Source: Pilimelia columellifera (lineage in GTDB: Bacteria; Actinomycetota; Actinomycetes; Mycobacteriales; Micromonosporaceae). From it: 64,000 nt of DNA. Location of the stretch: NCBI RefSeq assembly GCF_039532605.1, contig NZ_BAAARY010000007.1:102145-166144 (forward strand). Reading direction: 5' to 3'. A model generated the notes under the pieces. It saw nothing but the letters and a program-made list of their open reading frames with translations. It made no database searches and was not told where the DNA came from. Shown here piece by piece: positions 41,048-49,668 of the stretch; the stretch's first letter is position 1; each line of letters begins with the position of its first letter. Both the position numbers and the translations under genes were made by a program.

Positions 41048-43582
41048 TTGGACATGACAGGAACGCCCGACGCCGAACGCCGCGCCCCGTGGTGGCGGCG
41101 CCCCGAGGCACGGGTCGGCGCGCTCAGCCTCTCGCTCGGCGCGCTGACCGCGCTGGTCGCCGGCTGGCTCGTCATCCGGCACGGGACGCCGACGCCGGAC
41201 TGGCCGTGGCTGGTGGCCCTGGTGGCGCTTTTCGCCGTGACCGAAGGTTTCGTGGTGCACCTGCGGGTGCGCCGGGGCAGTCACGCGATGAGCGTCAGCG
41301 AGATCCCGCTGGTGCTGGCCCTGGCCCATCTCGACCCGGTGACGTTGGTCCTGGCACGGGTCGTCGGCGGCGCGGTCGGACTGTTCTTCGTTCGTGGCCA
41401 GCGCGGCCTCAAGCTCGGCTTCAACGTGGCGCTGTGGGGCGTGCAGTCGATGGTGGCCGCGTTGACGTTCCACGCCCTGGGCGGCGCTGGCGTCCCGGAC
41501 TCGCTCCAGGACTGGCTGGCCGTCTACGCCGCCGTCCTGCTGGCTGACACTGTCGCGGCGGTCCTGGTCACCGCGGCGATCAGCCTCCACGACGACCCGA
41601 GCGAGTGGCGACGGCTGCCGCTGGCGCTGCGGGGCGAGCCGTTCGTCCTGGTCACCACGACGGTGGCGATCATCAGCGCGATCGGGGTCGAGCAGACGCC
41701 GTGGACGTTGGTGCTGCTCGGGGTGGTGTCGGTCATCCTCTACCTGGCCTACCGAGCGCTCATCACCCAGCAGCAGGGCCACGCGCAGGTCGACGAGCTG
41801 TACAGCTTCACCCGGGCGCTGGACGGCTCCGCCGATACCCGGTCGCTGATCCGGGTGGTGCTCGAACGCGCCCGCGACCAGATGCGTGGCGCCCAGGCCC
41901 AGCTCATCGTCCCGCAGATCGACGAGCACCGACCGAGCCGGACCCGGCTGAGCGAGCAGGACCGGCTCGTGGACACCCTGTTGGCGATCGGGCCGGCGGA
42001 CCAGTGGTGGACGCCCGCGCTGACCGGCGCCGCGGTGCTGCGCAGCTCCGACAGCGGCGGGGAGGGGCCGCGCGACGGCATGGCGGTGCCGGTGCCGTTG
42101 GCGGACGTCACCGGGGTGCTGTTGGTGACGGACAGCCTGCCCGACATCGGCGGCTATACCCCCGAACACCTCCGGCTGTTCGAGGCCCTGGCCAACCACG
42201 CGAGCGTCGCCCTGGCCCGGGCCCACCTCGTCGACCGGCTCCGCCGGGAGGCCGAGGAGAAGGAGCACCTGGCGCTGCACGACCCGTTGACCGGGCTGCC
42301 GAACCGCCGGCACTTTCTCATGCTGCTGGAGGCCGCTTTGGACGCGGCCCGGCACGACGACAACGGCCCGGCGGTGCTGCTGCTGGACCTGGACCGGTTC
42401 AAGGAGGTCAACGACGCCCTCGGGCACGACACCGGCGACGCGGTGCTGCGCGAGGTCGCCGCCCGGCTCCAGCAGGCCGTGGCCGACCAGGGGCAGGTGG
42501 CGCGGCTGGGCGGGGACGAGTTCGCGGTGCTGCTGCGCCGGGTCCGCACCGTCGTCGAGGCGGTGGAGTTGGGCAGCGCGCTCGCCCGGGAGCTGGAGCG
42601 GCCGGTGCAGCGGGGGCCGCTGTCGCTCAACGCCCGGGCCAGCATCGGCATCGCGGTGGCGCCCATCCACGGCGACGACCCGCAGACGCTGCTGGGCCGG
42701 GCCGATGTCGCCATGTACGCGGCCAAGGCCACCCACACCGGGCTACGGGTGTATCTGCCCGAGGACGACAAGAACACGCCGGACCGGCTGGCCCTCATCA
42801 CCGACCTGCGGGACGCCATCGACCGACGCGAGCTGCTGGTGGTCTTCCAGCCGAAGCTCGACCCGCACACCGGTCAGGTCACCGGCGCCGAGGCGCTGGC
42901 CCGCTGGCACCACCCGACGCACGGCAACATCCCGCCAGACCAGTTCATCCCGCTGGCCGAGCACTCCGGGCTCATCCGGCCGCTGACCCTGCATGTGCTG
43001 GAAGTGGCGTTGCGGCGCTGTGCGGCGTGGCGCCGCAACGGCCATGACCTGCATGTTGCGGTGAACCTGTCGCCGAACAGCCTGCTCGACCCGACGCTGC
43101 CGGAGGTGGTCTCACGCCTGCTCCAGCAGACCAACGTGCCCCCGAGCGGGTTGACCCTGGAACTCACCGAAACATCGATCATGACCAACCCGGTGGCCGC
43201 CAAGGAGGTCCTCGACCAGCTGCACGCCCTGGGCGTGCGACTGTCCATCGACGATTTCGGAACCGGCTACTCGTCGCTGGGTCGGCTCCGGGAGCTTCCC
43301 ATCCACGAAGTCAAGATCGATAAGTCGTTCGTGCTGCGGATCGCGGTGGACCACCGGGACCGGGCGGTCGTCCGCTCCGCGGTGCAGCTGGGGCACGCGC
43401 TGGGCCTGGACGTCGTCGCCGAGGGCGTTGAGGACCAGGACACCTACGGCTACCTCGTCCGGGAGGGCTGCAACATTCTCCAGGGGTACTTCATCTCCCG
43501 GCCGATGCCGCCGGACGAGTTCGCCGGCTGGCTGGCCGGACACAGCGCCCCCAACGTCATCCGCGGCCGCTTCACCGCCTGA
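41048..43582 (+). CDS. Membrane GGDEF-EAL cyclic-di-GMP protein
   Basis: An about 844-aa protein with six or so N-terminal helices (a MASE-like module, residues about 25-240), a GAF-like sensor (about 250-390), GGDEF and EAL domains. The cyclase motif is an intact RLGGDEF (about residue 488) with HDPLTGLPNRRHF and LDLDRFKEVND; the phosphodiesterase domain keeps GAEALARW, NLSPNSL, ELTET and IDDFGTGYSSL. Both activities are possible. No RxxD inhibitory site before GGDEF. TTG at 41048 has AGGAG five bases upstream; ATG at 41054 and GTG at 41024 are alternatives. Confidence 0.92.
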   Translation: MDMTGTPDAERRAPWWRRPEARVGALSLSLGALTALVAGWLVIRHGTPTPDWPWLVALVALFAVTEGFVVHLRVRRGSHAMSVSEIPLVLALAHLDPVTLVLARVVGGAVGLFFVRGQRGLKLGFNVALWGVQSMVAALTFHALGGAGVPDSLQDWLAVYAAVLLADTVAAVLVTAAISLHDDPSEWRRLPLALRGEPFVLVTTTVAIISAIGVEQTPWTLVLLGVVSVILYLAYRALITQQQGHAQVDELYSFTRALDGSADTRSLIRVVLERARDQMRGAQAQLIVPQIDEHRPSRTRLSEQDRLVDTLLAIGPADQWWTPALTGAAVLRSSDSGGEGPRDGMAVPVPLADVTGVLLVTDSLPDIGGYTPEHLRLFEALANHASVALARAHLVDRLRREAEEKEHLALHDPLTGLPNRRHFLMLLEAALDAARHDDNGPAVLLLDLDRFKEVNDALGHDTGDAVLREVAARLQQAVADQGQVARLGGDEFAVLLRRVRTVVEAVELGSALARELERPVQRGPLSLNARASIGIAVAPIHGDDPQTLLGRADVAMYAAKATHTGLRVYLPEDDKNTPDRLALITDLRDAIDRRELLVVFQPKLDPHTGQVTGAEALARWHHPTHGNIPPDQFIPLAEHSGLIRPLTLHVLEVALRRCAAWRRNGHDLHVAVNLSPNSLLDPTLPEVVSRLLQQTNVPPSGLTLELTETSIMTNPVAAKEVLDQLHALGVRLSIDDFGTGYSSLGRLRELPIHEVKIDKSFVLRIAVDHRDRAVVRSAVQLGHALGLDVVAEGVEDQDTYGYLVREGCNILQGYFISRPMPPDEFAGWLAGHSAPNVIRGRFTA

Positions 43583-43601
43583 ATCACCCCGGGCGGGGCC
43601 C

Positions 43602-43916
43602 TCAGGCCGGGGGTCGGTCCCCTGCCATCGCCGACCAGGCCATCGTCACGGCGATGACGATGAACACCAGCGCGAGGCGCCCGGCGGTGGTGGTGAAGGC
43701 GTTGACGACACCCCGACGCAGGCCGGGCAGCGACTTCCTGGTGACGCGGTAGTCGTTGCGCGCCCGGCGCAGGATCGCGTGCGCGAACCCCAGGCCATAG
43801 GCGCTGAAAAGCGCCAGAACGACCAGCAGGATCGTCGTCCCGGACAGGTCGGCAGCGGCCGCGAGCGCGTGCTGTGCTCCGGTATCGGCGTGGGTTCCGG
43901 TATCGGCGGTGGCCAT
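43602..43916 (-). CDS. Hypothetical two-helix membrane protein
   Basis: A 104-aa protein with a polar Thr/Asp/His-rich N-terminus and two transmembrane helices (TTILLVVLALFSAYGLGFAHAIL and LALVFIVIAVTMAWSAMAG) joined by a basic loop (RRARNDYRVTRKSL). ATG at 43916, or a GTG two codons earlier. No family recognised. It converges on the GGDEF-EAL gene with a 19-base gap. Confidence 0.65.
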   Translation of the reverse strand: MATADTGTHADTGAQHALAAAADLSGTTILLVVLALFSAYGLGFAHAILRRARNDYRVTRKSLPGLRRGVVNAFTTTAGRLALVFIVIAVTMAWSAMAGDRPPA

Positions 43917-44164
43917 CGTCACATTGTCCTAACTCGACCAGACCCTGGCTAGGCCTCTGGCCGTTCGATCGTCGACTATCCGGTTCACGGCCACCTGCCC
44001 GATTCGCGATGGTCCGGGGTCGGCCGGGCGCGCGCTCGCCCGTCCACGCGGTGGACTGCGCCCACGACGCCAGCGGACGAGGATGAAGCCAGACCGCGGC
44101 ACGAGGCCGTCAGCCAGGCGCCGCCCGGGCGTCACGCCACCAGACATAACGAGCGGAGACGACG

Positions 44165-45520
44165 CTGCGCACCCCATCAGCGGACCGGACGGCGCTGCCC
44201 GCCATCCGTCAGGCGGTCACCCTGGCCGGCCTGACGCCGCTGTTCGTCCTGCTCACCGTCCTCGCGCCCCTGGTCGTGGGCGCTCCGGCGCTGCTGGGCT
44301 ACCCGTACGCGATGCTCGCCGGCGCCACCGGGCTGCTCTACCTGGCGTACGGCCGGTACGAGGACCCGTCCCGGCACGAGCGGCGCGGCCCGCCGGCCGG
44401 CGCCCACACGTTCCCGGCGCTGCCGTCGTTCCCTGTCGTCAGCCTGCTCACCGTCGCCGGCTCGGACGACGACGCGGCCGTGACGGCGGTGGCCGCGCTC
44501 GCCGCCACCGACCACAGCCCCGCCGAAATCATCGTGGTGGCCACCGGTCCGAGCGCCGACGGCCTCGACGAGCTGGCCCGCACCCTGCCGATCACCGTGC
44601 TGCGTCTGCCCGGCGCGGGCCCGCACGACGCGCTGCGGCACGCCGCCGAACACGCCACCGGTGAGGTGCTCGCCTTCGTCGCCGAAGGCACGCTCGCCGC
44701 CCCGGACGCGGTGCGCCGGTGTCTGCGCGCGCTGCACCGTCACCCTGAGCTGGGCGCGGTCACCGCGCACCTGCGCGCCCGCAACGCCGAGGTGAACCCG
44801 CTCACCCGTGCCCAGGACGCGTGGCTGGAGGCCCGCTGCCGGATCAACATCGGGGCCGAGGCGGCTATCGGCGCCGTGGTCGAGCTGCCAGCCGGCCTGG
44901 CGGTCTGCCGACGCGAGGCCGTCTGGCCGTGCCTGCCGGCATGGCGGCCGGGGCGGTCGCTGGCCGCGCTGCTCGTCGGGCAGCCGTGGCTGGGGCCCAC
45001 ACCGCGCTCCCCGGACGAGCCCCGCGACGGGACGTCGGCAGCGGGGCGGGCGTGGCAGGTCGGCTACGTCTCGTCGGCCCGCGCCTACGTGCCGGTGCCG
45101 ACGACCGTCGGTGGGCTCCTCACCCGATCGCTCGACGGTTTCGGCAATACCGTCCGCTCAGCGGCCTTTACCGGGCGCTTCGCCTGGCGCCAGGGCCCGC
45201 TGCCGGCGCTGCTGCACTACGGACGCTCGACCACCGCCGTGACCGCCCCGGTGGCGGCCGGCTGGTACCTCGTCGCCACCCCGGCGCTGGGCTGGTGGGT
45301 CGGGACCGTCCTGTTCCTCGGCAGCGCCCTGGTCAGCGGCATCGCCTACGGGCTGGCGACCGGGACGGAACGGCCATTCGCGGCGGCGTGGGCGTACCAG
45401 CCGGCCGGCCGGGTGCTCGGGACGATGATGCACGCGGCGCTCCCGGCGTACGCGCTGGCCCGCGCCGCCGGGGCGCTGGTGGGACTGGCACGACGACCAC
45501 CCCGCCCCGCCGCGCCGTAG
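44165..45520 (+). CDS. Membrane glycosyltransferase-like protein (GT2 fold), probable CTG start
   Basis: A protein of about 451 aa. Two N-terminal hydrophobic helices (TPLFVLLTVLAPLVVGA, YAMLAGATGLLYLAYG), a GT-A-like domain (PVVSLLTVAG, EIIVVATGPSADG, ATGEVLAFVAEGTLAAPDA, AVTAHLRARN), then C-terminal helices (GWYLVATPALGWWVGTVLFLG). The DxD motif is not obvious, so catalysis is uncertain. A GTG at 44276 would cut the first helix. In frame, the only upstream start after a stop at 44147 is CTG at 44165, with GGAG six bases before it. Divergent from the small membrane gene. Confidence 0.65.
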   Translation: MRTPSADRTALPAIRQAVTLAGLTPLFVLLTVLAPLVVGAPALLGYPYAMLAGATGLLYLAYGRYEDPSRHERRGPPAGAHTFPALPSFPVVSLLTVAGSDDDAAVTAVAALAATDHSPAEIIVVATGPSADGLDELARTLPITVLRLPGAGPHDALRHAAEHATGEVLAFVAEGTLAAPDAVRRCLRALHRHPELGAVTAHLRARNAEVNPLTRAQDAWLEARCRINIGAEAAIGAVVELPAGLAVCRREAVWPCLPAWRPGRSLAALLVGQPWLGPTPRSPDEPRDGTSAAGRAWQVGYVSSARAYVPVPTTVGGLLTRSLDGFGNTVRSAAFTGRFAWRQGPLPALLHYGRSTTAVTAPVAAGWYLVATPALGWWVGTVLFLGSALVSGIAYGLATGTERPFAAAWAYQPAGRVLGTMMHAALPAYALARAAGALVGLARRPPRPAAP

Positions 45521-45578
45521 CTCCGCTCGTCGTCGCGCTGCCACACTGGCGTGCAGTCGGACACGCTAGTTTGCTGGG

Positions 45579-46016
45579 ATGAAACTCGATGACGTGGCGA
45601 AGCGAGACGGCTGGCGATGCTGGGTGTGCGATGAGGCGGTCGACGCCGGCATGTCGGTGAACGACCCACGTGGCCCCAGTATCGACAGTCGCACCGCCGA
45701 CAAGAAGGCCAAGGTCATCGAGCGGCTCGCGCACCGCGCCTGTAACACCCGCAAGGGCGCCGTCAAGGTGGTCATCGCCTGGCCTGACCGCCTGCATGTG
45801 GTGGAGCCCGCGCCGTTGATCGCCGTTGCTGAGCGGCTGGAACGCAAGGGTGGCCGCGAACTGGTCGCCCGCTGTGCGAACAGGAAGGACGCGCAGGAGG
45901 CGGCGGACTGGCTGGTCGACCGGTTCTCCCGGCTGGCGCCCGGGCTGCCGGTGACCGCGAGCGTCGACACCGGCGGCGGGCAGTTTCTCGTCGCTCTGGC
46001 GACCGGACGCCGCTGA
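45579..46016 (+). CDS. HNH-like zinc protein, hypothetical
   Basis: A 145-aa protein. The first half is HNH-endonuclease-like: DGWRCWVCDEAVD supplies a C-x2-C pair and LAHRACNTRKG a second metal half (H-x2-C-N). The central SVNDPRGPSIDSRTA could hold the beta hairpin. The classical DHxxP motif is not present, so nuclease activity is uncertain. Second half is alpha/beta without recognised motifs. It is convergent with the cold-shock-domain gene, with stops 4 bases apart. Confidence 0.65.
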   Translation: MKLDDVAKRDGWRCWVCDEAVDAGMSVNDPRGPSIDSRTADKKAKVIERLAHRACNTRKGAVKVVIAWPDRLHVVEPAPLIAVAERLERKGGRELVARCANRKDAQEAADWLVDRFSRLAPGLPVTASVDTGGGQFLVALATGRR

Positions 46017-46020
46017 CCAA

Positions 46021-46317
46021 TCAGTTATCGAATGTCAGGGTCAGCGAGCTGCGATAGCCGGCCGAGCCGTCCGGAGTTGGGGGCTGGTCGGGCGGCTCGA
46101 CGCCTCCCGTCCAGACTTTCACCGCCCGATAGGCGAACCCGTCCTGACTGAACGCCTCGGCACGGAACGTCACCTGCTGGCCCTGGCTCAGCTCCCGATA
46201 CCCGTCCATGGCGATGGCGGAGAAGTGCGCCCAGCACCCGCCGGGGACCTCCGGGCCGTCAATGACGCCCCACCCCCGCTCGGCGTGGAAGACGCGGACG
46301 GTGCCAAGGCTCGCCAT
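46021..46317 (-). CDS. Cold-shock-domain protein with C-terminal extension
   Basis: A 98-aa protein whose first about 67 residues form an OB-fold cold-shock domain: GTVRVFHAERGWGVIDGPEVPGG, CWAHFSAIAMDGYRELSQGQQVTF, DGFAYRAVKVW. RNP1 is degenerate (GWGVID instead of KGFGFI), and the following 25-residue Pro/Ser tail is unusual. Nucleic-acid binding is likely but specialised. ATG at 46317, 14 bases after the DinB-like gene, so possibly co-transcribed. Confidence 0.78.
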   Translation of the reverse strand: MASLGTVRVFHAERGWGVIDGPEVPGGCWAHFSAIAMDGYRELSQGQQVTFRAEAFSQDGFAYRAVKVWTGGVEPPDQPPTPDGSAGYRSSLTLTFDN

Positions 46318-46331
46318 CGGTCCATTCTGGT

Positions 46332-46841
46332 CTACTCGCCGACCGGACCGCCAGCGATCTCGACGACGATGTCCAGCTGCCCGGCGTGACGGGCGTGCTC
46401 CTGTAGCAGGTGGAACAGCACCCGTTCCAGCGTCGCCGGAGGCGCCCCCTCCCACCTCGGGCCGGCAGCCCCGACGGCGGTCAGCTCGTTGCTCGCGACC
46501 ACCGCTGCGGTATGCGCGCCCTGGGCGCGCAGCGCCGTCACCAGCGCGTCGCATGACTCGTCGGGCGTGACGTGCCACCGGTCCTCGCGCCGGTCTCCCC
46601 ACGGTTCGCCGACCGTGCCGCCCTGGAATCCCCACTCGATCCACCGCAGCTCGACGTATCGAAGGTGTTTGAGCAGCTCAAGTGGCGTCCATCCCGACGG
46701 GAGGCGGCTGCGGCGACGCTCATCGTCGGGCAGCGCGAGCACCTTGGCGATGGCTGTCTCGCGGAAGTAGTCGAGGTACCTCAGGAACACCTCGGTCCGC
46801 TCTGACGCTGGGTCCGTCGGCGCGGGAAACGGCATCGTCAT
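46332..46841 (-). CDS. DinB/DUF664 family protein (mycothiol-transferase-like)
   Basis: A 169-aa four-helix protein. Metal-ligand histidines appear in GWTPLELLKHLRYVELRWIEW and in LLQEHARHAGQLDIV, the DinB-2/DUF664 pattern. The AGQLDI segment and the E-H-x2-H-A-G motif match actinobacterial mycothiol-dependent S-transferases. Substrate unknown, probably detoxification. ATG at 46841; longer in-frame starts exist upstream but lack homologous sequence. Confidence 0.82.
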   Translation of the reverse strand: MTMPFPAPTDPASERTEVFLRYLDYFRETAIAKVLALPDDERRRSRLPSGWTPLELLKHLRYVELRWIEWGFQGGTVGEPWGDRREDRWHVTPDESCDALVTALRAQGAHTAAVVASNELTAVGAAGPRWEGAPPATLERVLFHLLQEHARHAGQLDIVVEIAGGPVGE

Positions 46842-46961
46842 TTCGCTATTATCCGACGGGGCTGGTTCGTGCCGGTAGCCGCCGCCGGTACCCATCTCCG
46901 AGCCCACGAACGCGGCTTCGGGGTGCCATCGACACGCCGGCGGTGGTAGGCGCGCAGGGTC

Positions 46962-47549
46962 CTATGGGCGGCGGCGCGGCCGGGAACGTCGCAGGCTCAG
47001 CGCCACGCCGACAGTAACCGCGAGCGCCACCGCCAACGCCACCGCGGCCCAGACGTTTCCGGGGAGGACCGCGTGTCCGAGGAAGCCGACGGCGGCGCCG
47101 TATCCGGTCCACAACACCGCCCCGACGCACGAGAGCGGGAGGTACCGGCGGACCGGATAGCGCAGGAGGCCAGCGGAGATCCCCACCGCGGCGGTGCCTC
47201 CCGGGATGAAGCGGCCGGTCACCACGAGGCCAGGACCCCACGATCGTTCCTGGCGGCGGAGCCAGCCGAGCGCGACCTGACGCCGGCCGGGGCCGGGCGG
47301 CAGCCCGCGACGGACGCGCGACCGGCGGCGTTGACGGGCGCCGGCGCCGATGGCGCGTCCCAGCGAGTACGCCGCCAGGTCGCCCAGGGTCGCCCCGACC
47401 GCCACGGTGAGGCAGACCCAGCCCAGGTCCAGCTCACGGGCGGCGGCCAGGCCCATCGCGGCGACGAGCGCGCCTTCGCTGGGCAGCGGCGGGAAGACCG
47501 CCGACCCGGCGATCGAGGCGGCGATGCCCACGTAGACCCAAGGCGACAT
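46962..47549 (-). CDS. DedA/VTT family membrane protein
   Basis: A 195-aa membrane protein with a DedA core: FPPLPSEGALVAAMGLAAA (entry loop with E/G), VAVGATLGDLAAYSLGRAIGA (G-x-x-x-G-D), VVTGRFIPGGTAAVGISAGL (the F/R-x-x-P-G motif) and SCVGAVLWTGYGAAVGFLGH. Recent work links this superfamily to lipid-carrier flipping and envelope homeostasis. A basic insert of about 25 residues (RQRRRSRVRRGLPPGPGRRQ) between helices is unusual. No clear ribosome site. Confidence 0.85.
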   Translation of the reverse strand: MSPWVYVGIAASIAGSAVFPPLPSEGALVAAMGLAAARELDLGWVCLTVAVGATLGDLAAYSLGRAIGAGARQRRRSRVRRGLPPGPGRRQVALGWLRRQERSWGPGLVVTGRFIPGGTAAVGISAGLLRYPVRRYLPLSCVGAVLWTGYGAAVGFLGHAVLPGNVWAAVALAVALAVTVGVALSLRRSRPRRRP

Positions 47550-47575
47550 GGCGGGGCGGCGTCAGCTCTGCTGGA

Positions 47576-48040
47576 TCAACGCAGGACCAGCTGCGTTTCG
47601 CCGATACAACGGTTCCGCTCGGCGGCCAGCTCGGCGGCGGCGACGGCGCGTCCGGCGCACAGGCGCAACGACGGCGCGAACCCGCCGCGCATCAGGCTGA
47701 CGCGCTCGTTGAACGTCGTTCCCCTGCGGCAGGTGCTGACGATGGTCCGCCACACCAGCTCGTCGGCCGGGCCGTCGCCGCTGACCTGGACGATTCCACA
47801 GGTGTTGCGGTTACGCAGGTTGATTGTCCCTTCGACGGCGATCGGTGGCGGCGGGTTCTCCGGGATGCCCATCATGGACTCGTAGGAGCCGGCGAGTGTG
47901 GCCGCCGACGAGCGGGTCCCGATTTCGAATTTGTGCTCATAGGCGGCTGACGCGGGCGAGGCCACGGCGACGGCGCTGACGACGCCGATGGCGGAGGTGG
48001 TGAGGGCGCCGGCGACGCGGCGCGTGATGTTGGTTCGCAT
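47576..48040 (-). CDS. Secreted hypothetical protein
   Basis: A 154-aa protein: an Arg-containing signal peptide (MRTNITRRVAGALTTSAIGVV, cleavage after SPASA) and a mature domain of about 120 residues with four Cys (NTCGIV, STCRRG, RLCAGR, NRCIGE) that could form two disulfides. Beta-rich pattern; no family recognised. I use ATG at 48040 because it opens the signal peptide directly; a longer open frame to 48115 has no support. The extracellular role is unknown. Confidence 0.65.
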   Translation of the reverse strand: MRTNITRRVAGALTTSAIGVVSAVAVASPASAAYEHKFEIGTRSSAATLAGSYESMMGIPENPPPPIAVEGTINLRNRNTCGIVQVSGDGPADELVWRTIVSTCRRGTTFNERVSLMRGGFAPSLRLCAGRAVAAAELAAERNRCIGETQLVLR

Positions 48041-48152
48041 GCCGGTGATCAAACGGGCCGAGGACGGGGCGGTCAACGACCGTCCAGGCAGGGCGTGGTG
48101 GACGTTCAGCCGCACGGGTGATTGACCTCCTGGGTGATGTGGAACACAGCCG

Positions 48153-49532
48153 TCAGCGACCCGCCCACACGGTGGTGAGGTTGCAGAACTCGCGGATGCC
48201 GTGCGCGCCGAGCTCCCGGCCGTAGCCGGAGTTCTTCACCCCACCGAACGGCAGCTGCGGGAAGGATGTGGTCATGCCGTTGACGAAGACCGCGCCGGCG
48301 TCCAGTTCGGCGGCGAAACGGTCCTGTTCGGCGGGATCGGTGGTCCACACGCTCGCGCCGAGGCCGAAGGCGCTGGCGTTGGCCAACGCCAGCGCCTCGG
48401 CGTCCGAGTGGACCCGGTGCACCGCGGCGACCGGCCCGAACACCTCCTCCGACCACAACCGCATCGTCGGCGTCACGTCGGTGAGCACCGTCGGCGGGTA
48501 GAACCAGCCGGGCCCGCCGGGCGTGACGGCGCCACAGTGGGCGATGGCTCCGTGGGCGAGCGCGTCGGCGACCTGGGCGGCGACCTCGGCGCGGCCGGAG
48601 GCTGTGGCCAGCGGGCCGATCTGGGTGGCCTCGTCCGCCGGGTCCCCCATCCGCAGCGCCCGCATGCCGGCCACGAACGCCGCCAGAAACGGCTCGTGCA
48701 CGTCGGCGTGGACGATGAAGCGCTTGGCGGCGATGCAGGACTGGCCGTTGTTCTGACAGCGCGACGTGACGGCGGTACGTGCCGCGCGGTCGAGGTCAGC
48801 CGACGGCATGACCACGAACGGGTCGCTGCCGCCAAGCTCGAGCACAGTCTTCTTGAGATGACGGCCGGCGAACGCCGCGACCGACCGGCCGGCGGTCTCG
48901 CTGCCGGTGAGGGTCGCGGCGCGGACGCGTGGGTCGGCCAGGATGCCCTCGACAGCATCGGCGCCGACGAGCAGGGTCTGGAACGCCCCGGCGGGGAACC
49001 CGGCGCGGGTGAACAGCCCGCCCAGGTACAGGGCCGTCGCCGGCACATTGGAGGCATGTTTGAGCAGCCCGGTGTTGCCGGCCATGAGGGCGGGGGCGGC
49101 GAAGCGGATGACCTGCCACAGTGGAAAGTTCCAGGGCATGACGGCCAGGACCGGGCCGAGCGGCCGGTAGCGGGCGTAGGCGGCGACGGCCCCGACCTCC
49201 GACGGGTCCGGCAGCGGCTCGTCGGCCAGGTAGCTGGCCGCGTGGTCGGCGTAGTGACGGCAGGCGATGGCACATTTGGCGGCTTCGGCGCGCGCGGCGG
49301 CGAGGGGTTTGCCCATCTCCAGTGTCATGGTGGCGGCGATGTCGTCGCGTTCGGCGTCGAGGAGGTCCGCAGCGGCGCGGAGCCAGCGGGCGCGTTCGAC
49401 GTAACCGGTGGCGCGCAGACGGGTGAAGGCGGCGGCGGAGGCGGCCAGCGCCGCTTCGACCTGTTCGGCGGTCAGGTGGTCGTAGCGGCGGATCAGCTCG
49501 CCGGTGGCCGGGTCGACGGTGGCTATGCTCAC
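48153..49532 (-). CDS. NAD(P)-dependent succinate-semialdehyde dehydrogenase
   Basis: A 459-aa aldehyde dehydrogenase. The catalytic Cys is in NNGQSCIAAKRF and the general-base Glu in KKTVLELGGSDPFVV; the cofactor loop LTGSETAGRSVA and proton-relay Asn in MPWNFPLWQ are present. YGREL-GIREFCNLTTVW at the C-terminus and overall pattern match the GabD/Sad branch, oxidising succinate semialdehyde in GABA or related catabolism. GTG start. Divergent from the toroid protein gene. Confidence 0.88.
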   Translation of the reverse strand: MSIATVDPATGELIRRYDHLTAEQVEAALAASAAAFTRLRATGYVERARWLRAAADLLDAERDDIAATMTLEMGKPLAAARAEAAKCAIACRHYADHAASYLADEPLPDPSEVGAVAAYARYRPLGPVLAVMPWNFPLWQVIRFAAPALMAGNTGLLKHASNVPATALYLGGLFTRAGFPAGAFQTLLVGADAVEGILADPRVRAATLTGSETAGRSVAAFAGRHLKKTVLELGGSDPFVVMPSADLDRAARTAVTSRCQNNGQSCIAAKRFIVHADVHEPFLAAFVAGMRALRMGDPADEATQIGPLATASGRAEVAAQVADALAHGAIAHCGAVTPGGPGWFYPPTVLTDVTPTMRLWSEEVFGPVAAVHRVHSDAEALALANASAFGLGASVWTTDPAEQDRFAAELDAGAVFVNGMTTSFPQLPFGGVKNSGYGRELGAHGIREFCNLTTVWAGR

Positions 49533-49668
49533 CGCCCCACCCTGCCAGTTTCGGCCGCCGGCCGCTGGCGGGGGTGGGTGTGGGCGGCCGGGGGCGGATA
49601 CGCCGACCCACAGCCGTAAACTGGCGTAAAACCGGACATGTTATCCAATAAAGGCCGGGAGATCGCCG

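Noticed and set aside
44083..44664. Plus-strand open frame starting with ATG at 44083
   Set aside because: Becomes Arg/Pro/His-rich and lies out of frame over the glycosyltransferase-like gene, whose frame shows membrane helices and a GT-A-like domain.
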